Source: Streptomyces tsukubensis (GTDB lineage: Bacteria; Actinomycetota; Actinomycetes; Streptomycetales; Streptomycetaceae). From it: a stretch of DNA of 64,000 nucleotides. The notes below the pieces were generated by a model that saw only the letters and a program-made list of their open reading frames with translations, did not search any database and was not told the DNA's origin. The translations under genes were made by a program, and so were the position numbers. Shown here piece by piece: positions 31,611 through 41,853 of the stretch; position 1 is the stretch's first letter; every line of letters begins with the position of its first letter. The stretch is taken from assembly GCF_003932715.1 (NCBI RefSeq), contig NZ_CP020700.1, forward strand, positions 2,750,501 to 2,814,500, in the 5' to 3' direction.

Positions 31611-34085
31611 TCAGTCGCGCAGCAGCTCCGGAACGCCCGCAGCGTCCGGGGCGTCGGCGTCCGTCGTCACCACCGTCAGCTCCCGGGTCGCCCGGGTCAG
31701 CGCCACGTACAGCACCCGCAGCCCCACCTCGCTGCCGCCCGCGATCTCCGCGGGCGCCACCACGATCGACGCGTCGTACTCCAGGCCCTTCGCCTCCAGG
31801 GACCCCAGCGCGACCACCCGGTCCCCCAGCCCGGCCAGCCAGCCGGCCGCCTCCTCGCGGCGGTCCATGGCGACGACCACGCCGACGGTCCCGTCGACCC
31901 GGGCCAGCAGCCGCCCGGCCTCCGCCCGTACCACCGCACCCAACTCCCCGGCGCCCGGCGAACCGTCCGCATGGGCGAACCGCGGCTCCACTCCCGTGGA
32001 CCGCACCGCCGACGGGGACTGCGCCCCCGGCATGGCCCTGGCCAGCGCCTTCGCCGCCAGCTGGGCGATCTCCGCCGGGTTGCGGTAGTTCACGGTCAGC
32101 TCGAACCGCCGCCGCGGGCGGGTGCCGAGCGCCTCGTCCCTGGCCGCCGCCGCATCGTCCGGCTCCGGCCACGACGACTGCGCGGGATCGCCCACGACGG
32201 TCCAGGTGGCGTGCCGTCCCCGGCGGCCGATCATGCGCCACTGCATGGGCGTCACGTCCTGCGCCTCGTCGACGATGACATGGGCGTATTCGGTACGTTC
32301 CGCCGCCAGCCGCTCGGCCCGCTCCCGCTGGGTCTCCTCGCGCCGCGGCATCAGCTCCTCCAGGCCCGTGAGCTGGTCCAGCGGGTCGTACTCCCGCTTC
32401 TTCCGCGGCCGGGCCGGAGTGCCGAGCAGGGTGTGCAGCTCGTCGAGGAGCGCGACGTCGTGCACCGACAGCGGGCCGCTGCCGTCCGCGCCCACGCGCT
32501 TCAGGGAGCGGGCGACCCGGCGCACCTCGCCCGGGTTCAGCACCCGGCGCGCCCAGCGTCCGAGCCGCCGCTCGTCGGCCATCGCGGCGAGCACCACGCG
32601 CGGCGTCAGCTCCGGCCACCACGCGTCGAGGAAGGCGGCGAAGGAGTCCTCGCCGCTCACGTCCTCGTCGAAGGAGGAGCGCAGCTCGGCCGCCAGCTCG
32701 GGGTCGGAGTGCCGTCCAACCGAACCCGAACGGGCGTACAGCGCGTCCAGGAGCAGTCTGCGGGCCCTGGGCCGCAGCAGATTGACCGGGGCCGTACCGC
32801 TGAGGACGGTTCCGCGGATCCGCTTCAGCTCCGCCGCGTCCAGCTCAAGACGCCGGCCGAAGGCGACGACCCGCAGCAGATCGGTCCGTACCGCGGCCGG
32901 GGTCTCGTTCTCACCGTCACCGTCACCGTCGTCGTCACCGAAGGAGAGCTGCCCCTGTCCCTGCGCCTTCCCCCGTCCGGCGGCGGACGGCAGTTCCAGG
33001 GCGCCCCGGGCGGCCTTGCGGAGCACGGCGGCCATCCGGGACGAGCCCTTGACCCGGGCCACCGCCGGATCGTCGTAGACCGTCGCCTCGGCGCCGTCGA
33101 CCAGACTGCCCACGGCGCGGATCGCGACCTGCCCCTCCTCTCCGAGGGACGGCAGCACGCCCTCCGTGTAGGCGACGAGCAGCGGTGTCGGGGAGACGAT
33201 CAGGATGCCGCCCGCGTACCGCCGCCGGTCCTGGTAGAGCAGATAGGCGGCCCGGTGCAGGGCGACCGCCGTCTTCCCGGTGCCAGGACCGCCCTCCACA
33301 TAGGTGATCGACGCGGCGGGCGCCCGGACCACCAGGTCCTGCTCCGCCTGGATGGACGAGACGATGTCCCGCATCGTGTGGCCGCGGGCCCGCCCCAGAG
33401 CGGCCATCAGCGCGCCGTCACCGACCGCGGCCAGCTCCCGGCCGTCGAGGCTCGCGGTCAGCTCCGGGCGCATCAGATCGTCCTCGACGCCGAGGACCCG
33501 GCGGCCCTTGGAGCGGATCACCCGGCGGCGCACCACCCGGCCCGGGTCGACGGGGGTCGCCCGGTAGAAGGGCGCGGCGGCCGGCGCCCGCCAGTCGATG
33601 ACCAGCGGCGCGTACTCCTCGTCGAGGACGCCCATCCGGCCGATGTGCAGCGTTTCGCCGATATCGGCGGTGTTGTCGGGGCGTACGGCGTCGTCCGCGG
33701 GCTCCACCGAGGTGTAGGCGCCGTCGGGTCCGCGTTTGCCGTCCTTGCCGTACAGCAGGTCGATGCGGCCGAAGAGGAAGTCCTCGTACTCGGCGTGCAG
33801 ACGGTTGAGATGGACCCCGGCCCGGAAGACCTGGGCATCGCGCTCGGCGAGCGCGCCGGGAGTGCCGACCTGGCCGAGCCGGGCGGCGTCGTGCATCAGG
33901 AACTCCGCCTCGTGGATCTTCTCCTCCAGGCGTACGTACACCCGGTCGAGGTGTTCCTGTTCGACGGCGATCTCCCGGTCGCGGACGGAGTCACCGGCCG
34001 TTCCCTGGTCCGTACCGGTGATTCCCTCGCCGGTATCGGCGGCCGGGTCACCGGCCGTGTCCGCAGCGGCATTGTGCCTGGCCAC
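31611..34085 (-). CDS. HelD/HelR-like RNA polymerase-associated helicase (UvrD superfamily)
   Basis: 824 residues. An N-terminal coiled coil (EIAVEQEHLDRVYVRLEEKI) leads into the HelD signature FGRIDLLYGKDG and HIGRMGVLDEEYAPLVIDWRA. Walker A VEGGPGTGKTAVALHRAAYLLY is near residue 265, HVIVDEAQDVTPMQW is the Walker B/motif II, and VVALGSLEAKGLEYDASIV and YVALTRATREL are C-terminal SF1 motifs. HelD proteins pull stalled RNA polymerase off DNA, and the Streptomyces type HelR confers rifampicin tolerance (established for relatives). The start is GTG. It is 72 bases from the anti-sigma stop on the same strand, which may link it to that unit. Confidence 0.85.
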   Translation of the reverse strand: MARHNAAADTAGDPAADTGEGITGTDQGTAGDSVRDREIAVEQEHLDRVYVRLEEKIHEAEFLMHDAARLGQVGTPGALAERDAQVFRAGVHLNRLHAEYEDFLFGRIDLLYGKDGKRGPDGAYTSVEPADDAVRPDNTADIGETLHIGRMGVLDEEYAPLVIDWRAPAAAPFYRATPVDPGRVVRRRVIRSKGRRVLGVEDDLMRPELTASLDGRELAAVGDGALMAALGRARGHTMRDIVSSIQAEQDLVVRAPAASITYVEGGPGTGKTAVALHRAAYLLYQDRRRYAGGILIVSPTPLLVAYTEGVLPSLGEEGQVAIRAVGSLVDGAEATVYDDPAVARVKGSSRMAAVLRKAARGALELPSAAGRGKAQGQGQLSFGDDDGDGDGENETPAAVRTDLLRVVAFGRRLELDAAELKRIRGTVLSGTAPVNLLRPRARRLLLDALYARSGSVGRHSDPELAAELRSSFDEDVSGEDSFAAFLDAWWPELTPRVVLAAMADERRLGRWARRVLNPGEVRRVARSLKRVGADGSGPLSVHDVALLDELHTLLGTPARPRKKREYDPLDQLTGLEELMPRREETQRERAERLAAERTEYAHVIVDEAQDVTPMQWRMIGRRGRHATWTVVGDPAQSSWPEPDDAAAARDEALGTRPRRRFELTVNYRNPAEIAQLAAKALARAMPGAQSPSAVRSTGVEPRFAHADGSPGAGELGAVVRAEAGRLLARVDGTVGVVVAMDRREEAAGWLAGLGDRVVALGSLEAKGLEYDASIVVAPAEIAGGSEVGLRVLYVALTRATRELTVVTTDADAPDAAGVPELLRD

Positions 34086-34157
34086 CGAGGCCCCCTTCTG
34101 ACGTGCACTGGGCAGCCGTCAACCGTACGCGAAGGGGAGCCTTCTGTCAGGCGCCGG

Positions 34158-34982
34158 TCAGGCGTCTATCTCGACCAGTTTCTGGTTGTCGAAGGTACGC
34201 ACCTCGAAGCGGTCGATGTCCTCACGGGCCATCGCGGCCCCGCCGTGCACGTACAGCGGGGCCTTGGAGGCGTCCGAGGGGCCGTCCGGAATGCCGTAAC
34301 CCCATCGGGGGACGGACCAGGAGGTGATGATCTCCTCCTCGCCGGTCTTGGAGACGGCGACGAGATTGCACTTCAGGGGCCCCTTGACCCCTTTCAGTTC
34401 CAGCACCGCGTGCGTCCCCCAGCCCTTCTTCTCCAGGCCGACGGTCGCGGACACCCTGGTCGTGGGGTCGGTGGCGCGGACCTTCTCGGGCATGTGGTGG
34501 AAGAAGGCGTCCTCGGCCGGGGAAGTGGGATGGGCCTCCACGCTCCCCTTCGGCGCGTCGCCGTCCCGGATGAACGCATACGTCGTCACGGGGACGGCGA
34601 CGACCAGCGCCGCGGCGGCCGCGACCAGATACCGGCCCCGCCTGCGCCGGGCGGCACGCTGCCCCGCGACCTCGTCCAGCACCCCGCCGAGGACCCGGGG
34701 GCCCGGCGGTCCCGGCAGCACGGGCAGGGGGCGGGGCGGCGGGCTCGCTCCCGCCGGGGCCCCGACTCTGCGGAGCAGGGGGGAGGCGGCGGCGGGCGGG
34801 ACGGGGGCGTCGGCCAGGGCGGCCAGCATCGGTTCCAGTCCGGAGAACTCCTCCACATGGACCGCACAGATATCGCATCCCGCCAGATGCGCCTCGAACG
34901 CGGAGACGTCCGCGTCGTCCAGGACTCCGAGCACATACGCCCCGACGGCGTCGTGAATCGAGTCCTGCCCCCGCATGGTCAT
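34158..34982 (-). CDS. rsuA: Zinc-binding (ZAS-type) anti-sigma factor
   Basis: 274 residues. The anti-sigma zinc motif HLAGCDIC (H-x3-C-x2-C) occurs near residue 32 in a helical N-terminal domain; a Pro-rich linker and one membrane segment (GRYLVAAAAALVVAVPVTTYAF, about residues 120-142) follow, then an extracytoplasmic C-terminal domain ending KLVEIDA. The start ATG overlaps the sigma factor stop (ATGA), as in cognate pairs. By position it corresponds to RsuA, the antagonist of sigma U in S. coelicolor (recalled). It would hold the sigma factor at the membrane until an envelope signal. Confidence 0.85.
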   Translation of the reverse strand: MTMRGQDSIHDAVGAYVLGVLDDADVSAFEAHLAGCDICAVHVEEFSGLEPMLAALADAPVPPAAASPLLRRVGAPAGASPPPRPLPVLPGPPGPRVLGGVLDEVAGQRAARRRRGRYLVAAAAALVVAVPVTTYAFIRDGDAPKGSVEAHPTSPAEDAFFHHMPEKVRATDPTTRVSATVGLEKKGWGTHAVLELKGVKGPLKCNLVAVSKTGEEEIITSWSVPRWGYGIPDGPSDASKAPLYVHGGAAMAREDIDRFEVRTFDNQKLVEIDA

Positions 34983-35566
34983 GCTGTGACCCCCCTCTCT
35001 TCCAGTGCGAGCTTCATGGAACGCAGTGCGTAGAAGACCCGTGAGCGGACCGTTCCACTGGGTATGCCGAGCGTCTCGGCCGCTTCGTTGACCGTACGGC
35101 CCTTGAAGTACGTTTCAAGAAGTACTTCCCGGTGCGCGGGCGTCAAATCGTCCAGCGCATCCGAGAGCGTCATCAGCCACAACGCCTTGTCGATCTCGTC
35201 CTCCGCGGGCATGACCTCCAGCGGCGACGGGTCCACCTCCTGCGGCCGGGCCTGCCGGCTGCGGTGGCCGTCGATGACGATGCGCCGCGCGACCGTCACC
35301 AGCCAGGGTCGGACAGAGCCGGTCGCCCGGTTGAGCTGACCGGCGTTCTTCCAGGCACGGATGAGCGTCTCCTGCACCACGTCCTCGGCCCGCTGGCGGT
35401 CGCCCGCGACGAGACGCAGCACATAGGCGAGCAGAGGTCCCGCGTGTTCGCGGTAGAGCGCCCGCACCAACTCCTCGTCAGGCAGTGAGGAGGCATGGCG
35501 TGGCTTCGTGCTGCGATGGCGAGCCCTCTGCGGACGGTCATCGGCCACGGCGGCATCCTTGCGCAC
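34979..35566 (-). CDS. sigU: ECF RNA polymerase sigma factor (sigma U-like)
   Basis: 195 residues from the GTG at 35566, which has GGGAGG 7 bases upstream. Region 2 is EELVRALYREHAGPLLAYVL with VVQETLIRAWKNAGQL, and region 4 is LTPAHREVLLETYFKGRTVN with EAAETLGIPSGTVRSRVFYA, a normal helix-turn-helix. The first 30 residues are a basic extension. The frame is open back to 35803 but without a ribosome site. It is co-translated with the zinc anti-sigma gene. In S. coelicolor sigma U over-activity blocks differentiation (recalled); the role here is inferred by synteny. Confidence 0.85.
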   Translation of the reverse strand: MRKDAAVADDRPQRARHRSTKPRHASSLPDEELVRALYREHAGPLLAYVLRLVAGDRQRAEDVVQETLIRAWKNAGQLNRATGSVRPWLVTVARRIVIDGHRSRQARPQEVDPSPLEVMPAEDEIDKALWLMTLSDALDDLTPAHREVLLETYFKGRTVNEAAETLGIPSGTVRSRVFYALRSMKLALEERGVTA

Positions 35567-35896
35567 CTGCAACCTCCCGGTCGAGACCTTGACTTGGCGT
35601 CGGCTGACTGCTTGTCCCCGTCCTTTACGGAAGGGAACGCCGAGGCGCTCAACCCGACCGGAAAAAGTTCCCCGTGGCCCGGGTCGTGTCCGGACACGAC
35701 CTGGGGGATCGCCCTGTTTTGCCCTCCATTCCTCCGGTGCGCGGCGCCCGCGGAGACGCCGTTCACCAGGCTTTACGGATGGACGTGTGAAACGGTTCAC
35801 CACGGCGCGAAGACGTTCCGGACACGGGGGAGATCCGATGCCGTGTCACCCTTTGCCCGGTGGCGCCGCCGTTTGCCGGGCGGATCGGGGAGCCTG
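35567..35896. promoter_or_regulatory. sigU upstream region with a perfect 20-bp palindrome
   Basis: 330 bases upstream of the sigma gene. At 35682-35701 lies a perfect 20-bp palindrome (GGTCGTGTCC followed by its complement GGACACGACC), about 115-135 bases before the start. A shorter inverted repeat GTGAA-ACGG-TTCAC is at 35787-35800, near the CGNR gene end. These are good operator candidates; which protein binds is unknown. No gene is seen. Confidence 0.5.
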
Positions 35897-36565
35897 TCAG
35901 GTACGGGCGAGGGCCGCCACCCGGCGCCGGTGGCGGGCCACCCGCTCCCGGTTCCCGCACACTTCGCTGGAGCACCAGCGGCGGCGGCTGCCCCGGGAGG
36001 TGTCCACGTACACCCGGCGGCAGCTCTCGCCCTCGCACTGCCGCAGCAGGGCCCGGGCCGCCGGGTCGGTGAGCAGTTCGACCGCGTCCCGGGCGACGAC
36101 GGCGAGGAGTTCGGCGCATTCGGGGGCCCGGGCGAGCGCCCGGACCAGGGACCCGCCGGCATCCCGTACGGCCCGGACCGGCGGCGGCGCCGCGACAGCC
36201 AGGGCGTTCACCCGCTCCAGCGCGGCGGCGGCCGGGGCCGGACGGCCTTCGATCTCGGCACGCACCACCTGGGCGAGATGGCCGCGGAGTTCGGTGAACC
36301 GCTGCACCCAGGAGGGGCAGTCGGCGGGCAGCGGGGTCCCGGGCGGCACCAGTGCGGCACCGACCAGCCAGCGCCGGAGTCTGCCCTCTCCGGCCAGGGG
36401 CTCGTCCCGGTGGCCCGCGCCGGGGGCGGGGTCCCCGGTGGCGACCAGGTCCAGACAGAGCCGTCCGGTGTCGAACCGCCAGGGGAGGCGGGCCGGTCCG
36501 TCCGCGGCATCCGCCGTACCGGACCTGGTCACCCGCTCCGCCGGGTCTGCCGCACGTGCCGCCAT
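35897..36565 (-). CDS. CGNR zinc-finger protein (ABATE-domain regulator-like)
   Basis: 222 residues from the ATG at 36565 (AGAGGGG upstream). The N-terminal domain has FDTGRLCLDLVAT, typical of the ABATE domain. The C-terminal CGNR zinc finger is clear: LRQCEGESCRRVYVDTSRG followed by RRRWCSSEVCGNRERVARHR, four cysteines with the name-giving CGNR. Members are probable transcription regulators in actinobacteria. It is convergent with nothing and lies alone between sigU and the serine hydrolase. Confidence 0.9.
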   Translation of the reverse strand: MAARAADPAERVTRSGTADAADGPARLPWRFDTGRLCLDLVATGDPAPGAGHRDEPLAGEGRLRRWLVGAALVPPGTPLPADCPSWVQRFTELRGHLAQVVRAEIEGRPAPAAAALERVNALAVAAPPPVRAVRDAGGSLVRALARAPECAELLAVVARDAVELLTDPAARALLRQCEGESCRRVYVDTSRGSRRRWCSSEVCGNRERVARHRRRVAALART

Positions 36566-36670
36566 GCCCCTCTCACCGCCTTGGGGTCGCCGCCGGGTCT
36601 CCCTTCCAGAGTGCCCCCGCCGCGAGGCGCCCGGAACCCCTGCTTCAGGCCGGTTCCGTACGGTCCCGGG

Positions 36671-36714
36671 CCGGGCCCCGCGGCACAGGGGGGCGTACCG
36701 CGGGGCGGGCCCGG
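36671..36714 (-). terminator. Stem-loop after the serine hydrolase gene
   Basis: CCCCGCGG (36676-36683) pairs with CCGCGGGG (36698-36705), extended by CCGGG/CCCGG after a 4-base bulge. It lies about 40 bases past the hydrolase stop on its strand. No T run, so it may only be an mRNA-end stabiliser. Confidence 0.4.
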
Positions 36715-36755
36715 CCGAAACCGGTGCCCGCCCCGCGCTGTGCTCCGGTTCCGGG

Positions 36756-38117
<1,362 letters not shown>

Positions 38118-38238
38118 TCACCAGATGTAGACGACGTTTCACCGGAAGAGGTGCACCGGCGGGGGTGAACTCCCTTTTCGACCGGCGCACTTCCCCGTTC
38201 GGGCGCCGTCGGGCCCGCCGGGGCGCCCGGACGGGCCC

Positions 38239-39261
38239 TCACGGGCGGGGTACGCCGGGCCTCGGAGCCGTACCGCCGGCCCCCGTCCGGGCACCCCTCA
38301 TGGCCTCCGCGTCCTCGCGCGGCAGCCACCACTCCCCCGCCGTGGGCAGCTCCAGCCAGCCGTGCTCGGCGGCGAGGGTGCGGGCGGTGCGGAGCAGGGC
38401 GTCCGCGGCGGGGTGGCGCAGACCGCGGCGGTGGACGAGGGAGACCGGGGAGAGCGGTACGGGGTCGACGAGCGGCCGGAGCACCATGCCCGGGATATCG
38501 GCGAAGACGGTACTGGCCAGGACGGACCAGCCCCGCTGCCGTACCACCCGGACGAACTCCTCCTCACCGGTGATCTCCGGGTACGGCTCGGCCATCGTGA
38601 GGGAGAACTCCGCGAACAGCGCCGCGGCGAGCGCGGTCCACGCGGCGGTGGCCGGGTTGCCCGCGCCCGCGTACAGCGGCTCGCCGCGCAGCTCCCGTAC
38701 GGGCACCGCGGGCAGGGCGGCGAGCCGGTGCCCGGCCGGGAGGAGGACCGCCATCGGCTCGTACCGCACCGGCCGGTGCTCCAGTCCGGCGAGCAGGTCC
38801 GCGGGCAGCCCGGCGACCCGGCCGAAGGTCACGTCCAGCCGCCCGGCGAGGACAGCGGCGGCGGCGCCGTTGAGCCCGGTGTGGTAGCGGGCCATCAGGT
38901 CGAGTCCGGGTTCGGCGGCGCGGGTCGCGTCCAGGATCTGCCGGCCGGTGCTCGGCGAGGCGCTGACGTCGACCAGCAGCGGCCGTCGTACGCCGTCGGC
39001 GGCCGCGGCCCGCAGTCCGTCGTGGGCGGCGAGCACGGCACGGGCGTACGGCAGCAGCCGCTCGCCCTCCGCGGTGAGCGCGACCCGCCGGGTGGTGCGG
39101 TCGAACAGTTCTGTTCCCAGGGCCTGTTCGAGTCTGCGGATATCGCGGCTGAGCGCCTGCTGTGCGGTGTAGAGCCGGGCGGCGGCGCGGGTGAAGTGGA
39201 GTTCGCGCGCGACGGCGTCGAAGGCGCGGAGCAGTCGGGGGTCGATGTCCTGGTCGGCCAT
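38239..39261 (-). CDS. LysR-family transcriptional regulator
   Basis: 340 residues from the ATG at 39261 (MADQDIDPRLLRAFDAVARE). The winged helix is FTRAAARLYTAQQALSRDIRRLEQALG near residues 20-46, followed by the long linker helix and a two-lobe substrate-binding domain. A frame extends back to 39438, but that part is the antisense of the tandem repeat in the neighbouring MFS gene. It is divergent from that MFS gene across 73 bases and probably controls it through the box at 39271-39291. Confidence 0.88.
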   Translation of the reverse strand: MADQDIDPRLLRAFDAVARELHFTRAAARLYTAQQALSRDIRRLEQALGTELFDRTTRRVALTAEGERLLPYARAVLAAHDGLRAAAADGVRRPLLVDVSASPSTGRQILDATRAAEPGLDLMARYHTGLNGAAAAVLAGRLDVTFGRVAGLPADLLAGLEHRPVRYEPMAVLLPAGHRLAALPAVPVRELRGEPLYAGAGNPATAAWTALAAALFAEFSLTMAEPYPEITGEEEFVRVVRQRGWSVLASTVFADIPGMVLRPLVDPVPLSPVSLVHRRGLRHPAADALLRTARTLAAEHGWLELPTAGEWWLPREDAEAMRGARTGAGGTAPRPGVPRP

Positions 39262-39270
39262 CGGACGGAA

Positions 39271-39291
39271 TTTACACCGGGGTTGTGTGAA
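39271..39291. promoter_or_regulatory. LysR-box-like inverted repeat in the divergent promoter
   Basis: TTTACAC-CGGGGTT-GTGTGAA is a near-perfect 7-bp inverted repeat (one mismatch) with a 7-base spacer, containing the T-N11-A arrangement of LysR boxes. It sits 10 bases from the LysR start and 44 bases from the MFS start, inside the only region that can hold both promoters. Inference from symmetry and location. Confidence 0.55.
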
Positions 39292-39334
39292 TCGACTCCG
39301 AACAGGTGTTGGACCGCGGCCGGGAGGCGTACGG

Positions 39335-40696
39335 ATGCTGGTGCGCATGCCTTCCGCCCTCCCTGACGGGACTCCGCACGCATGCCCCGACGGAACCCCG
39401 CACGCCCGTCCGGACGGGACTCCGCACGACCAGCTCACCGGAACCCCGCACGACCAGCTCGCCGGGACCCCGCGCGCCCGTCCCGACGACGGGACTCCGC
39501 GCGACCTTGCCCACGAGACTCCGCGCGCCTACGCCCGCCTGTTCGCCGTGCCCGGGACCGCCGCGTTCACCGCCGGAAGCCTGATCGCCAGGCTGCCGTT
39601 CGCCATGTTCGGGGTGAGCGCGGTGGTGATGATCGCCGGTTCCCGGGGCTCGTACGCCCTCGCGGGAGCGGTGACCGCGACCGGGCTCACGGTCACCGCG
39701 CTGGTCGCGCCCTGGACGGCCCGGCTGGTGGACCGGCACGGACAGGCGAGGGTCGCCCGGCCCGCCACCGCGCTCGCCCTGCTCGGCTCCCTGGCCCTGG
39801 TGCTCTGCGTACGCTACGACGCCCCCGACTGGACCCTGTTCGCGTCCTGTGCGGCGACCGCCACCAGCCCGAACACGGGTGCCATGGCCCGGGCCCGCTG
39901 GGCGTATCTCCACCGGGACGATCCGGCCTCACTGCACACCGCGAACTCCTTCGAGCAGGCCGCCGACGAGCTGTGCTTCATGACCGGCCCGGCGCTGGCG
40001 GCCCTGCTCTGTTCGGCGCTGTTCCCGGAGGCGGGGACGGTGGCGGGCGCGGTGCTGATGGCGGGCGGGATGCTGCTGTTCACCGGGCAGCGGTCGACGG
40101 AACCGCCGGTGGCCGTCCGCCCGCCGGGGACCCGGGCGCCGCTGCGGGCCGCCGGGATGCCGGCGCTGCTGGCGGTCTTCCTGGCCACGGGGGTGGTGTT
40201 CGGCGCGCTGGAGGTGACGACGCTGGCGTACGTGGACGGGCCGGAGGCCGGGCTGCTCATCGGGCTCCAGGCCGGGGGGTCCTGCGCGGCGGGGCTGGTG
40301 TACGGGCTGCGCCCGGTCGCCGCGCCCGGGGACCCCCGGCGGCTCGCGGTCTGTCTGGCGGCCATGACGGCCCTGATGGCGCTGCCGCTGCTCGCCGCCG
40401 CCTCGGGCGGCAGCACGGCCGTACTGGCGCTCGCGCTGCTGGCGGCAGGCGCGGCGACCGCCCCCACGATGATCACGGGCATGGCGTCGGTCCAGCGGAT
40501 CGTCCCGCCGGGCAGCGTCAACGAAGGGATGACGCTCGCGGTGACGGCGATCCTGACCGGGATAGCGGCGGGGTCGGCGGTCTCTGGATGGCTGGCGGAG
40601 CGGGCCGCGCCGGGCACGGGCTACACCGTCCCCGTCGCCGCGGCCCTGCTGGGCCTGGTCGCGGCGGTGCTGCGGGCGCGCCGACCCACACCCTGA
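39335..40696 (+). CDS. MFS transporter with repetitive N-terminal extension
   Basis: With ATG 39335 (GGGAGG 7 bases upstream) the protein has 453 residues. Residues about 9-65 are seven imperfect repeats of the type DGTPHA/GTPRA (DNA repeat at 39362-39536), a hydrophilic tail without family likeness. Then 12 transmembrane segments begin at YARLFAVPGTAAFTAGSLIARLPFAM; the layout is that of the small MFS proteins common in Streptomyces, without a clear substrate. It is divergent from the LysR regulator. Transcription ends at the hairpin at 40751. Confidence 0.8.
   Translation: MLVRMPSALPDGTPHACPDGTPHARPDGTPHDQLTGTPHDQLAGTPRARPDDGTPRDLAHETPRAYARLFAVPGTAAFTAGSLIARLPFAMFGVSAVVMIAGSRGSYALAGAVTATGLTVTALVAPWTARLVDRHGQARVARPATALALLGSLALVLCVRYDAPDWTLFASCAATATSPNTGAMARARWAYLHRDDPASLHTANSFEQAADELCFMTGPALAALLCSALFPEAGTVAGAVLMAGGMLLFTGQRSTEPPVAVRPPGTRAPLRAAGMPALLAVFLATGVVFGALEVTTLAYVDGPEAGLLIGLQAGGSCAAGLVYGLRPVAAPGDPRRLAVCLAAMTALMALPLLAAASGGSTAVLALALLAAGAATAPTMITGMASVQRIVPPGSVNEGMTLAVTAILTGIAAGSAVSGWLAERAAPGTGYTVPVAAALLGLVAAVLRARRPTP
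39362..39536 (+). repeat. Imperfect tandem repeat (24-30 nt) inside the MFS N-terminus
   Basis: Units built on GACGGGACTCCGCACG repeat about seven times with length changes of 3-6 bases, always keeping the reading frame. On the other strand the same array reads as GVPSG(R/H)A repeats. In-frame length variation suggests slippage-prone DNA under coding constraint. Confidence 0.75.
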
Positions 40697-40750
40697 GGGC
40701 CCCGGGAGGATCCCCCGGCACTCCGTCCCGATTTCCGGGATACGACAAAG

Positions 40751-40774
40751 GCCCGGCTGTTGTCACAGCCGGGC
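40751..40774. terminator. Bidirectional hairpin between MFS gene and tmRNA gene
   Basis: GCCCGGCTG (40751-40759) pairs with CAGCCGGGC (40766-40774) around TTGTCA: nine perfect pairs. It follows the plus-strand MFS stop by 55 bases and the minus-strand tmRNA 3' end by 22 bases, with AAAGG on one side giving a CCTTTGTC run for the minus strand. Confidence 0.8.
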
Positions 40775-40795
40775 CCGTGCCTCACATGGGATGAG

Positions 40796-41187
40796 TGGAG
40801 ATGGCGGGAATCGAACCCGCGTCCAACGGTGCAGAATCAGGACTTCTCCGAGCGCAGTCCGCTGCGCTTTTCTCGGCCCCGGAGATCACGCGGACAAGTC
40901 TCCGACGGGCCCAGTCACTGTTGGTTGTTCCTCAGGACCCCGTGACCGGGCCTAGAGGTTGAGTTCCCTAGATGACGCCAGGATCCGGGTCGGGAACAGC
41001 CCCGGGCTGACGCTCCATGAGTGAAGTCTTGTCTCTACTGCTTATTAGGCAGCGAGGGCGAAGGCTTCGGAGTTATCGCGCTTGTTATTGGCGATTATTT
41101 TTTGCGACATATGGTTTACGAGATCATTGCCGCTTCCTCGGCTCGCTTCTCCTGCTTCGACAGCCGCTGTCGAAACCGATCATCCCC
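40796..41187 (-). ncRNA. ssrA: Transfer-messenger RNA (tmRNA)
   Basis: The 5' end GGGGATG (41187 downward) pairs with CATCTCC at the 3' end to form the tRNA-like acceptor, and GGTTCGATTCC near the 3' end is the T arm. The internal tag frame is at 41092-41045: GCC AAT AAC AAG ... GCT GCC TAA TAA, encoding ANNKRDNSEAFALAA, ending in the protease-recognised ALAA. CCA is not encoded. About 392 nt. It rescues stalled ribosomes together with SmpB, whose gene lies 169 bases upstream on the same strand. Confidence 0.95.
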
Positions 41188-41355
41188 ATGTTGATTTTTC
41201 AAGCATCACCGGAAGCAGCCTTGCGGCAGCCCGGTGCGCCCCTCACCGAGGGACGTTCCCATCGTACGGGACCGACACGACCCCGTGCCAGCGCATTCCC
41301 GCACGCCGCGGCGGACGACCCCGTCCGACCGGTCCGGTCCGGCCCGGTCCCGGCG

Positions 41356-41835
41356 TCAGGACCGCTGCTGCCGCCGGACCGCCGACATCACCTTGTCCGC
41401 CTCGCGCCGGTCCTGCCGTTCGCGGAGCGTCTGCCGCTTGTCGTACTCCTTCTTGCCCTTCGCCAGCGCGATCTCGACCTTCGCCCGGCCGTCCTTGAAG
41501 TACAGGGCCAGCGGCACGATCGTGTGCCCGGACTCCTGCGACTTCGACTCCAGTTTGTCGATCTCCTCCCGGTGCATCAGCAGCTTCCGCTTGCGCCGGG
41601 CGCTGTGGTTGGTCCACGTCCCCTGCGAGTACTCCGGTACGTGCACGTTGTGCAGCCATGCCTCGCGGCCGTCGATCTGGACGAAGCCGTCCGCCAGGGA
41701 CGCCCGCCCCTGGCGCAGCGACTTCACCTCGGTCCCGGTCAGGACGAGACCGCACTCGTAGGTGTCGATGATGAGGTAGTCGTGCCGCGCCTTCTTGTTC
41801 TGCGCGATCAGCTTGCGCCCTTTTTCCTTAGCCAT
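41356..41835 (-). CDS. smpB: SsrA-binding protein SmpB
   Basis: 159 residues. The OB-fold signature is intact: [41 protein letters not shown], and [13 protein letters not shown], with the basic tail [21 protein letters not shown] entering the decoding centre. It binds tmRNA and delivers it to stalled ribosomes in the cytoplasm. Immediately downstream on the same strand is ssrA, the classic pairing. Upstream is the C-terminal protease gene, 18 bases away, suggesting co-transcription with the ftsEX block. Confidence 0.96.
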   Translation of the reverse strand: MAKEKGRKLIAQNKKARHDYLIIDTYECGLVLTGTEVKSLRQGRASLADGFVQIDGREAWLHNVHVPEYSQGTWTNHSARRKRKLLMHREEIDKLESKSQESGHTIVPLALYFKDGRAKVEIALAKGKKEYDKRQTLRERQDRREADKVMSAVRRQQRS

Positions 41836-41853
41836 AGTGCGGTCATTTTCGCA

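Noticed and set aside
31470..35033. 1187-codon plus-strand frame opposite helicase, anti-sigma and sigma genes
   Set aside because: Low-complexity shadow; motifs for three known families lie on the minus strand.
39261..39438. Extended LysR start at 39438
   Set aside because: The added 59 residues are the antisense of the MFS tandem repeat; the LysR helix-turn-helix starts normally just after ATG 39261.
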